64,000 nucleotides of DNA. Origin: Chrysomallon squamiferum. Taxonomy: Eukaryota; Mollusca; Gastropoda; Neomphalida; Peltospiridae. The notes beneath the pieces were generated by a model that did not search any database, was not told the DNA's origin, and saw only the letters and a program-made list of their open reading frames with translations. The stretch is from contig CM022673.1 of assembly GCA_012295275.1 (NCBI GenBank), positions 27,854,761-27,918,760 of the forward strand, given 5' to 3'. The position numbers and the translations under genes were made by a program. Shown here one piece after another: positions 42,167-64,000 of this stretch. Each line of letters starts with the position of its first letter. Position 1 is the first letter of the stretch.

Positions 42167-42645
42167 TCTGACTGATTGAATGAATTACTGACTGATTGAC
42201 TGACTGACTGATTGACTGATTGACTGTCTTACTGATTGACTGTCTTACTGACTGACTGACTGACTGACTGATGAACTGACAGACTGACTGATTGACTGAC
42301 TGATTGACTGACTGATTGACTGACTGACTGACTGACTGACTGACTGACTGACTGATTGACTGTCTTACTGATTGACTGTCTTACTGACTGACTGTCTTAC
42401 TGACTGACTGACTGACTGACTGATTAACTGACTGACTGACTGACTGACTGATTAACTGACTGACTGACTGACTGACTGACTGACTGACTGACTGATTGAC
42501 TGTCTTACTGATTGACTGTCTTACTGACTGACCGACTGACCGACCGACCGACCGATCGATCGATCGATTGATTGATTGATCGATTGGTCGACCGACCGAT
42601 CGATCGATTGATTGATTGATTGATTGATTTATTGATTGACTGGTT
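42167..42645. repeat. Mosaic tetranucleotide array GACT/GATT/GACC/GATC
   Basis: About 480 bp with a 4-bp register. GACT dominates, with GATT and TCTTACT interruptions recurring as ACTGATTGACTGTCTT blocks. Near 42530 the motif changes stepwise to GACC, then GATC, then GATT. Confidence 0.95.
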
Positions 42646-43021
42646 GCATGTTCAATAACTAGTTCTGCTCATACGGTTGTTTACTTGTGCATTCGTTTGG
42701 CAGCTTTTTTTTTTTTCTATTTTTCTTTTTCTTTATTCTTGTCATCTTTTATGTAATCGCTTTCTCCATCGTCGTGGAACATAATTAGCGGATTATATGT
42801 AATTCTGCTCTTACCGATTTGGTACTTGTACAGAAATTAGTTGTGGTAACATGAATAATAATGGCATTAGAATCGGATGTGTGACAGTGGTTTATGAAGA
42901 CGTAGGCGGTAGATACGACAAGCCACGCAAACTTGAATAGTCAAAGTAATTATAAAGGCAGCCATTGATTTTGACGAAATAGTTGTTTTTGCATTTGAAT
43001 TTCTTTTCTTTTTTCTTGTAT

Positions 43022-43075
43022 ATTTTTTTTTTTTTTTTTTTTTTTTTATTTTTTTTTTTTTGATTATTATTATTA

Positions 43076-43128
<53 letters not shown>

Positions 43129-43215
43129 GTATTGTATTGTATTTTGATTTTGATTTTTCTTTATTTTTTTTTTTTTTTTTATTTTTTAATTTTAATTTTT
43201 AATTTTTTTTATTTT
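43022..43215. repeat. Poly(T), (ATT)n and TTTTA-rich tract
   Basis: A T-run (43027-43062), an (ATT)n run of about 20 units (43068-43127), TTGTA units, and further T-rich sequence. Confidence 0.95.
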
Positions 43216-43565
43216 AGATATAATAATTATATTTTGTATTAGTAATACATCAGTAGCAGATATATACATGTAGTCAGCGCCGGGTATAGTTTTATGGAGC
43301 CCTTTTGCATAGGCTTAAATTAAATATATCAATAAATAAATAAATAAATAAATAATAAGAAGTTAAGTTCAAAAAGCACATATTTTAAAATATATATATA
43401 TTTCAGTAAAAGGAGAGAAATTCATATTTTTTACTCTCGAAAATTAACCATTTTGGAAACAAAAACGAAAAACCTTCGACATTAACATGACCCCAAAGTG
43501 AACGTACTTGGTTTCAACACACATTTTTTTTTTTTTTCAAACTGTGAAACTGTACGAAAACAAAC

Positions 43566-43835
43566 ATGGCGGCAAAAGAAATTAATGTCGCAATTCGAAG
43601 CAGTGGTCTTTCATTAACAGGTCTGTTAACTGTCTTCAGTTGAGTTAAATCAATTCTCGAAGGGTTCAGAGTTGTTAGCCTGTCTGTCTCAGAAACTGAT
43701 AACTACGAAAATTCAATAAGAGTAATTGTTTTGCCATCACGTCGAAAGTACGTCAAACGTGCAGACGACAAGCTCCGTTTGGAATCTTCGAAAGAGTCAT
43801 CTGATAGAGAATATATGGTGGAATATCTGAGTTAA
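43566..43835 (+). pseudogene. Unrecognised interrupted reading frame (90 codons, one in-frame TGA)
   Basis: The frame opens with ATG in a good context (AAACATGGCGGC; MAAKEINVAIRSSGLS), meets TGA at 43641-43643, then stays open for another 63 codons to TAA at 43833. The second part is mixed and charged (PSRRKYVKRADDKLRLESS), unlike the low-complexity frames around it. I do not recognise the protein. It could be a decayed gene, an exon pair whose splice is not obvious, part of a mobile element, or chance. A CAGCGCCGGGTATAG motif at 43275 resembles a hAT terminus, but no matching right end was found. Confidence 0.3.
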
Positions 43836-44520
43836 TGGGATATTGATGCCATAGAAAGAAAGACAATAATTATTCAGTTATGAGTAACGTATTTTAGGAT
43901 TAAGTCGACTTAACTAAACGAATACAGATAATCAAGTATCTTTTGTGCGGAATACATTATTTTACTCAAGTTAGAGTACCTGTTTTAACACAGTTAAAAA
44001 AAAAAAAAAAGAGAATGAAATCAATTTTAATTTATAAACTAAATAAAGGCAAAAAGAGTTTAAAATAAAAAATAAATAAATAAATAAAACGGAGAGAATA
44101 TTAACGCTAAGTATCCAAAATAGCAAGAAAACATAGAGATAAATAATATAATTCAGTCCCAGACACAAATCAAACACACAGAATAAACAGATATACACAC
44201 ATAACAAATGAACTCAAACTGAGACACGATATTTTTGTGTATGTGTATGTATTTGCGTGTATGTTTGTATATGGGCACAAAACATCTACGCACGTACGTA
44301 CGCATAAATTATTTGTCTGTGAAGAAGCTTTCGTAAACATAAACACGAGAAGTCTGCTCTCTAAAGTTCAATAACAAGATAACTGACCGTGTACAGATAT
44401 AAGTACGTCTGGATTGGTCACGAGTGCTTGCAGCAGTCGATAAGTCCAGCGTAAAGTGAAACGTCTTATCTCAGCCGCGGGTGGTATAGCTGAGAACACG
44501 CGGCCATTACACGCTAAGTA

Positions 44521-44528
44521 TGACGTCA
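44521..44528. promoter_or_regulatory. Palindromic CRE (TGACGTCA)
   Basis: A perfect CREB/ATF consensus in a GC-richer island (44380-44600) that also holds CAGCCGCGGGTGG. Its target gene is unknown; SLC6 starts 3.8 kb downstream and MYG1 lies 5 kb on the other side. Confidence 0.35.
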
Positions 44529-45276
44529 TTGCTGAAGTATTGATATTGTGTCAAGAGGATACGAAAGTACTGAAGATTTACCAGCGCATCAGGATATCCT
44601 CAATTTTAACTGATTAAATTGTTTTGAAAAATATATACAGCCTTCGTTATTTCTTGTATAAAAAATATTTTGAAAAAAAAAACAGGACACGCAGATAGTT
44701 TTTTACTCTCGATAAATGAAGAAAGGAATCCAGTTTTGAAACAAGTTAACCTTAACAGTATAGAGTAGTCTTTAAAACTGACGCACAAATACAAGCAAAT
44801 AAACATAATCAACAACAACTACTACTAATACTAATACTTCTAAACCAGCAACAAGTAATAGAAATGAATTTTATAATAATAAATAAATGTGTGTGTGTGT
44901 GTATATATATATAAACAAAATAAAATAAAATAAATAATAAAGAAGACTTTGAATTTATAACATTGCAAGTAATATATGTGGAAGAATTAATACTTCGTTG
45001 CTATGTATAGTGGCACAAAGATACTGACAAAATCATATTGAAATATATTGCTCTATAGCAGACTGCAAAACGTAAGGCTCATAATAATTCAGTTTTCAGT
45101 TGTTAGTCCACACAAAAAAATAAAAAAATAAAAAGTTATCTAATTATAAAATATAGTGTCTTGATGGATGAATAAATAACAAGTGAAGATCTCATTTTCT
45201 AATAAAGTCGGAACTTTGTGTTCCTCATATAAAATTATTTGTGTTATTTATCTCTTTTTCCTTTTTTCTTTCTTCT

Positions 45277-45386
45277 TCTTCTTCTTCTTCTTCTTCTCTA
45301 TCGTTTTCTTCTTCATCTTCCTCCTCTTCTTCTTCTTCTTCTTCTTCTTCTTCTTCTTCTTCTTCTTCTTCTTCTTCTTCTTCTCT
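45277..45386. repeat. (TTC)n microsatellite
   Basis: Two TTC runs separated by a short interruption near 45300-45325; strongly polypyrimidine. Confidence 0.97.
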
Positions 45387-46906
45387 TTGATCTTGAGCAA
45401 ATGTCGCTCAAACTAATATCCCACGTTTTCAGCTCAGTGTACCTCGTCGTTAGAGAAAACATATCTTGCATAACTTCAAACCATTTCTTTCATCATGGTC
45501 AAATTGTAGAGAATGGGAAAAATGCCTTTAAGTACCATCCTTGGCCATGACTTAGATTTACAATACACGGTTTCGCCGATCCTTTAAATTCTTAAAAATC
45601 TCTGTTCAAGTAATCGCTTCGGCACGTCACAAAGGTGTATAGCTGTTTACACCTGATCATAAATCAAAAAGGAACGACGAAGGAGAGAGAGAGATACTTG
45701 TACAAGGGCTGTAAAAACTGGTCTGTTTAACAAGCGTCTCTGTGAGATCGAGACTCAGTTATAAAGAAAGGGTCTGCAATGTCTGTCTTAACACTAAGAT
45801 ATACGATATGGTTGTACTTTTGAATAGTTTTGATTTGTTTTATTTATGTATTATTTCATTTTTAAAATATTTTTTGTCATTTTTTAAATTATTTTTATTA
45901 TTGTTTTTATTATATATATAAATAACTTTTTTTTTAAATTTTAAAAAAGATAAAGAAAAAGGATTATTATTACTTTATATGAAAATATATATATCAAAAA
46001 AGAATGCTATTATTGTTTTCTTTTATTAATTTGTATCCATTAATTTATTAATTCATTTCCACCATAAAAAATCAGCTAAAAATTAATTTTTAAAAAACAT
46101 CATTAAATGAACAGCCCAAAGCTTGTAGGACCGTAGAATAATAATTAAAAAAATAATAATAATGATAAATAAAAACAAAATAAAAACAAACAAAAAAAAA
46201 AAAAAAAAAAATAAAAATAAAAAAAAAAAAATAATAATAACATTTACTGTATGTATAGATAAATTACACACACATATAGCATCCAGGAATGCAGGCAACA
46301 TATTTAATTGTCATATTTGCTGACAGAATTTTTTTTATCCGGGGAAAAAAAATAAAAAAATAAAGAAAACACAGAAAGAAAAAAAAATCACCATACACAG
46401 ATAAGGTCACAGAAAGAAAACATTTCATCATTCACTATTTTCATTACAAACTTCACTAATTAACTCTTTGATACGCACTGATTTAACCTACACCCAAAAA
46501 TAGCGTTTAAATAATTGAATTTAGTTCGCAGTAAGAAATCCATTAATTACTTTAACAGGCAAACAGGACGGATTATGCGCAAACAAACCTTTTGTGAATA
46601 TGGACATACAGGCTGTCGTCCTGTAATGAAATTGCTTCTGTCGTATTGACTTTACAAGCAGGGAAACGTTATACAGTTCATTTTGTAGAAACATACAGAA
46701 AAGGAAATAATGATTATTCCTCAACTGGGTTTTTATCTGATGTAGACATTTTTGGTCCCAGTGTCTGATATGGTATTAAAACAGCTAATCCGATATTTTT
46801 AAGCTTTGTCGGAAAATAATAAGTGTTCACCTTAGCCACAGCTGTTAAATGTACAGAAAGTTGGGTTTGGCTGTTAATTAATTTATAAATATTTTTTGTT
46901 ATTCCA

Positions 46907-46907
<1 letters not shown>

Positions 46908-46970
<63 letters not shown>
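46908..46970. repeat. (ATT)n microsatellite
   Basis: About 20 ATT units, followed by a short (GTT)n run. Confidence 0.96.
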
Positions 46971-47702
46971 TAAATATAATTTTTGTTGTTGTTGTTGTAG
47001 ATAATTTAATGTTTAAAACATTTGAAACTCACGTATATGTTTGTGGGTAAACATGTGTGTATGTGTTTGTGTGTATGTGACTCAGAGAAATATATCCCCC
47101 AAAAATCCGTAAAAGCAAAATTAATATAAAGATAATGTAAAAATAATTTTAAATTTCATAAACATTTATATTGATAATGTATTCTTTACATTGCAGTTAT
47201 AATAATTATTGTCTGTGTTATTATATTCCACCTGTCTCAATGTCTCTCTCTCACACATATATGTGCAGGCATGCATGCACATGTAAATACAAACTCAGTT
47301 CGTACGTATTTGTGTCTGTGTGTCTCTGTATGAACGCACGTACTCGCACATAAGCATGTGAAAATGAATCACATTTATACGCCTATATTTATTATACGTA
47401 CAAACATATTTACTAACATAGGCATACACAAACACATAAACGAACATTAGATATACACATTCATGTTATCATACACGCATAGTTAATTATGAGATATGTG
47501 CTATTATTCAGTTCAAAACTATGTTACGTTGATAATATTCCTTTTGTAGGATTGCCTGTGAGAAAGCTTATGGCTGCTGTTCCAAAAATAAAAATAAATG
47601 ATAAGAATAAGTACTAAAGAAATTACCTCATGCATAACTGAAGCGTGAAAAAGTAACACGAATTTGACAAATAGGCTTGGCTTTAAAGAAAGTTATTTCA
47701 TA

Positions 47703-47733
47703 TGTGTGTGTGGGTGTGTGTGTGTGTGTGAGA

Positions 47734-47805
<72 letters not shown>
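47703..47805. repeat. (GT)n then (GA)n compound microsatellite
   Basis: GT-rich units with AGAG interruptions to about 47757, then about 24 GA units. Confidence 0.96.
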
Positions 47806-47806
<1 letters not shown>

Positions 47807-48185
47807 GTGCGGTAGGGAAATGTTTCAGATACTGTCTGTAATAAAATTATCTGAGTAACCAACAGTTTTAACATAATAATAATAAACTGCTTTATTCTAA
47901 ATTTTCATTTGTTTTATTGTATTTTATTTATTTATTTGTTTATTATTTGTAATTTGTACAAATCAGTATATCGTCTCTTAAATGATATTTTCCGAATTTT
48001 AATATATTAAATAAATTACATAAATGACCTACATTCGTTTATTTTCTTATAATTTCGTCATCGCTGTCTGTTATTGGTAAACATTGCACTGGCAACCTTG
48101 AAGGGAGTGCCTGTTTGTAAACACAAGATCGGCTCTTTCCGTATTCCAGCGGAAAATTTAGTCGTTAACTTCCCGGGCTTCTTCT

Positions 48186-48315
48186 ATTGGTTGCTGAGTG
48201 TGAGTCATGAGGCACGTCAACTATGCACGTTTTCATTCATGCCTTTGCGGAAAACTACTACGGCGGGTCAGTGCGAAAGGTATATAAGGTTTTGAATCGG
48301 CCATTTGCGATTCAT
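48186..48315 (+). promoter_or_regulatory. SLC6 core promoter
   Basis: TATATAAGG at 48281-48289 is a strong TATA box, 81 bases upstream of the ATG at 48370. Upstream are an inverted CCAAT box (ATTGG, 48186-48190) and an AP-1 site TGAGTCA (48201-48207). Transcription would start near 48310, giving a 5' UTR of about 60 bases. Function is inferred from motif spacing. Confidence 0.65.
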
Positions 48316-48369
48316 TTAAAAAATCTGAGTATACGAGAAAACGTAAATATAAAACAAATTTAAAACATT

Positions 48370-60442
<12,073 letters not shown>

Positions 60443-60774
60443 AGATGCTGTGATGGTACAACTATGACTTTGGCTTTCGTTTGCGAATCAGTGTCTGTGA
60501 TTACGAGCAGACGGTTGTGATGGCAGACTGCCTTCTGCGCATAACCGGAACAGTTCTGCGTATTGTTAGTGAAGCGAACAGGAAGCCGGAACAAACTGTC
60601 CCGCAGTAAATAAGAGTAATCCCGGTGATTTTGACACATCCTGTCAGCGAATAACTGAGGTGCTGATGTTTTACCTAACTGCGTGAATATTTTTGAAATG
60701 AATTTATCGGGAAACTACAGTTAAAGAAAACGTGTTACATGAAAAACATTAGTCAACGGATGCGCATTAATAAC

Positions 60775-60844
<70 letters not shown>

Positions 60845-61260
60845 GTAATAGTAATAATAATAACAACAACAACAACAATAACAACAAGATACTGGTTATT
60901 TTCTTAAAATCTGGAATATTTTATAACATCCATATTAGCTGAATAGAGACCTAGTACTATAAAACTTAATTCTGAGGAAATCCATGTGTTTCAAGGCTCA
61001 TAACAAATCAGGTGAAATACAAATAAAAAAAGCCAATCCTGTTTCAACTACCAGTTCAAAGATAATCGAAATGTGTATAAGGTGTCCCAGGCATTTCTGA
61101 AAATTAAGAATGATTCATTATGAATTATTTTTTTTTTTTTTTAATGTATGGAGGTGAGGGGGATGGATATTAGTAATGATTACTGGTACCAAGGCAATAA
61201 AATCCAGTTTCACTTTACAACAAATATCACTGCCGTATAGTCCACCCAAGATTAACCGCA
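60443..61260 (+). other. SLC6 3' UTR region
   Basis: Non-repetitive sequence (60443-60760), an (AAT)n/(AAC)n array (60771-60890), then AATAAA at 61022-61027 and 61197-61202 as candidate poly(A) signals. Which signal is used cannot be told from sequence. Confidence 0.55.
60771..60890. repeat. (AAT)n/(AAC)n microsatellite
   Basis: About 24 AAT units, then AGT/AAT and AAC units, probably in the SLC6 3' UTR. Confidence 0.96.
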
Positions 61261-64000
61261 CAAACTACATTTATTATTCCACGTTAATGCTCTACAGAAA
61301 TAGTACAATCAAGTTTTAGTCAAAACAGTTTGACGGAATTTTATATGTCTTCAAAAGCAGTCAAAAACAAATTGTTGAATCTCTTCGTTAGTCATTTTCT
61401 ATTTAATTCTCAATTTATAGAAATGAAAATTTATTTTTTATATATTTTTGTAATAACATTTTTTTTATTTTAAAAATCTTTTTGTTGACGATATATTTAC
61501 TGGAAGTCGTTTATTACTTTTAAAACATTTTGTTTTATAGTTTTACGCTACAAATATAATTTTATTTACATGTTATTTTTTGAAAATATCGAATATGTGA
61601 ACATGTTTGTGGGTGTCTGTAGTTTATGAGTGTACGTGTGCATGTGTGTTTCTGAAGAGAGTATCTTTAATTTATCTGGAAATGGAGTGAAAGCTTTGAT
61701 CAAAATGCGACTACCCAAAAGGCCAATAAAAACTACTTCGGCATACGAACTCTCTGACAAATAGTAAGCTTCATTGATCATTGAAATTCTCCACGAACAT
61801 TTCGAAGAAAGAAAACAAAAATAAAAAAAATAAAGATTAAAAGAAAGAAATGAAAGAACGTGTGTAATAGAATTACTTTTAAGAGAAGAAAATTATTTAC
61901 ACAAGAAAAATATTTGATTTGTTTAATATTCTGAAGATATTTTGTGATGGCGTTTATAATCACATTAAGCAATGGAATTATACATTTATATTGTGTATAT
62001 TATACGTATGTATATATTATAGAACGCGTAGCAATGCAATAAATATATATAATATTGTTAACATGTGCATATATAGATATGTGTTGTTGGTTGTTTTTTC
62101 TGTTATTCAGTGCGAAAAAGGAATAAACTTATAGTTCCTTACATAAAATTATTTGTTGTATGTTAACATTTTGTGTGTATAGATAGATAGATAGATAGAT
62201 AATACAAAATATTTATGGATTTGCATTAGTTTGCAGTAAATATATTAGTATTAGTATTATTTTATTTCATTTTATTTTATTATTATAATTTTATTTTATT
62301 TTATTTTATTATTATTATTATTATTTTATTTTATTTTATTATTATTATTATTATTACTTTTTATTTATTTATTTATTTTATTTATTTATTTATTTATTTA
62401 CTTACTTATTTATTTATTTACTTATTTACTTACTTACTTATTTACTTACTTATTTTATTTTATTTTATTTTTGGAATAAGACCGTGTATGCTATAATACG
62501 CAAGAACCCATGTTCACTAATGCACTATTATTAAGGTGTATGATTGAGTGTTGAGGCTTGAACAGCAGTAAAACAGCGTGCAGTCTGTAAGACTAGCGAG
62601 CCGCCTGTATGAAACCCTCCAGATATTAACAGTACTGTGAACCATCACGATAGACTTCCAGTAAATAACTGCCTGACCTGTTTGTCAGACCAAACTGGCA
62701 GATAAGACTGAGCCTTTCTTCAGTTACTGTAATAGAGTATAAATACTAAAGATATTACTATGCGATATGTTTTGGGATCGTACATTTGTGGAAGTATCAG
62801 ATACATAGAAAATATTTTTCTCATCATCATCGTTTCTATTAGACACTGCGTTTTTTTCATCATTATCATAATCATTATTGTTGCAGTTGTCATCATCATA
62901 ATCATCATTATTATCAACATCATTATCACACAATCTATTTAAGCTTATTCCAATCCAGATATCAAATGATTCGTACGAAACTTTTTCGTTTCTTTCTATA
63001 AAACTTAAATAAAAAGCAAATTTAAAATCAGCTTTTTTATTCTCTTTAGTTAATGTACTCAATTTATAAAATAACTCATTTGTTATTCCGGATTTAATTG
63101 AGAAACAATATCAGCGCTAATTAAAATTTTAATATATATACACATAAATTATACTTATAAAAGGAAAGAGATAGAGGCACGTATTTTTAGATATATGTTC
63201 CTAAATAATCGATGAAAAAACCCCGAAAGAAACATCTTTACTGTTGGGGACGACTGTAATGCCTATGACGTCGTGAACATTTCCTATCCGCTGTAAAATA
63301 CTTCGGACTGTTTGAATTATGCAATAACGGTAAGCTTAAATAATAATAATAATTATTATTATTGTTGTTGTTGTTGCTGTTGCTGTTGTTATTGTTGTTG
63401 TTAATAACAACAAAATATAATAGTTACAACATCAATAACAGTAATAATAATAATGGATGACGATGTTGATAAAAGAATTTTGAGTTTATGAGAGAAATAA
63501 AAAGAGTGTGTATGAGTGTGTGTATGTTGTGTGTATGAGTGTGTATATTTGTGTGTAAGTGTATACGTGCAGTCTGATACCATGCCAAGCACTTTGCAAT
63601 ACTTCATTAAACTATAACAGATTATAATCATAAAGTAAAGTTTTAAATTAAATACACTTAGAAAAAGAAAAAAACGAACAACAACAAAAAAATTGAGAGT
63701 TCCACTTGAAGATATACCATGCTGTGTCTTTGAAATTGAATATATCGACAAATGTTTGAAATTTGAAATAGGAGATTATAGATGAATTATCAATTAGAAA
63801 CTGGATATGGCTTTTTATTCTAAGTCATTGCTGTGATCTTGTTGGTTTTTTTCCCCTGCGGCAGTTTTCGCTGTTGTGTTTACGTAGAGGGATGGGTATC
63901 TATGATAAGGCCAAATGTATCATACTTTAAATGATATATAATTAGCTTATAAGAAGTAATAAAAAAAATCTTGAGAACATTTGTGTCAGAAACTAAATCC
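61261..64000. other. Gene-free right end of window
   Basis: AT-rich sequence with a GATA run (62180-62203), a TTTTA/TTTA/CTTA repeat block (62250-62470), a CAT/CAA-rich stretch (62820-62935), a GTT run (63360-63405) and a GT-rich stretch (63505-63560). A non-repetitive island lies at about 62500-62740. No gene was recognised. Confidence 0.6.
62250..62470. repeat. TTTTA/TTTA/CTTA degenerate repeat block
   Basis: TTTTA pentamers and ATT triplets change to TTTA and CTTA tetramers, similar in type to the block at the left end of the window. Confidence 0.93.

Noticed and set aside
42167-42645. CRISPR-like array
   Set aside because: The unit is 4 bp with no spacers; it is a simple repeat in an animal genome.
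46521-46724. Minus-strand 67-codon open frame
   Set aside because: Ordinary composition but no recognisable domain, no splice context and no neighbouring exon. Not enough to call a gene.
62500-62740. tRNA or small RNA gene in the island near the right end
   Set aside because: No cloverleaf, no A/B box pair that fits, and no recognisable snRNA or snoRNA motif.

Overview
This is animal genomic DNA: AT-rich, with short spliced genes and very many microsatellites. Every intron used here follows GT..AG. Seven protein-coding genes can be read exon by exon. All are animal orthologues, and their intron-rich structure and the invertebrate-style CAP/ShKT protein suggest a spiralian invertebrate. A mollusc such as a gastropod is my best guess, but nothing in the window proves the phylum. 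There are no bacterial features, rRNA genes, tRNA genes or CRISPR arrays that I can support.

Layout. (1) 1-7 kb, +: a secreted or surface CAP-superfamily protein with EGF-like and ShKT modules; its signal-peptide exon is missing. (2) 7.8-11.3 kb, -: UBE2T, the Fanconi-anaemia E2. (3) 11.7-12.4 kb, +: VHL, head to head with UBE2T over only 378 bp. (4) 16.1-26.6 kb, -: PAXIP1/PTIP, 20 exons, six BRCT repeats and a glutamine/proline-rich linker. (5) 28.1-31.6 kb, +: DCAF7/WDR68, 8 exons. (6) 35.6-39.5 kb, -: MYG1 exonuclease, 7 exons. (7) 48.4-60.4 kb, +: an SLC6-family Na+/Cl--coupled transporter, glycine-transporter-like, 14 exons, with a TATA promoter. Genes 2-7 appear complete as coding sequences. 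The seven genes alternate strand strictly (+ - + - + - +), giving three divergent pairs (UBE2T/VHL, PAXIP1/DCAF7, MYG1/SLC6) and three convergent junctions.

The genes do not form an operon or one pathway. UBE2T and PAXIP1 both act in DNA-damage responses. UBE2T, VHL and DCAF7 all connect to ubiquitin ligation: as E2, substrate receptor and candidate CUL4 receptor.

Between the genes lie long (CT)n/(GA)n, (ATT)n, (GT)n and (TTC)n arrays, a 480-bp mosaic tetranucleotide array, a hAT-type MITE near 33.5 kb and an older inverted-repeat element inside UBE2T. The points most worth a second look are in the SLC6 gene: a Gly where the family has a Na2-site Asp, a perfect RFX X-box in intron 1, and complementary (GA)n/(CT)n arrays flanking exons 2-13. 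Others are a palindromic poly(A) signal between DCAF7 and MYG1, and an unrecognised interrupted reading frame near 43.6 kb. I found no convincing new multi-gene system.
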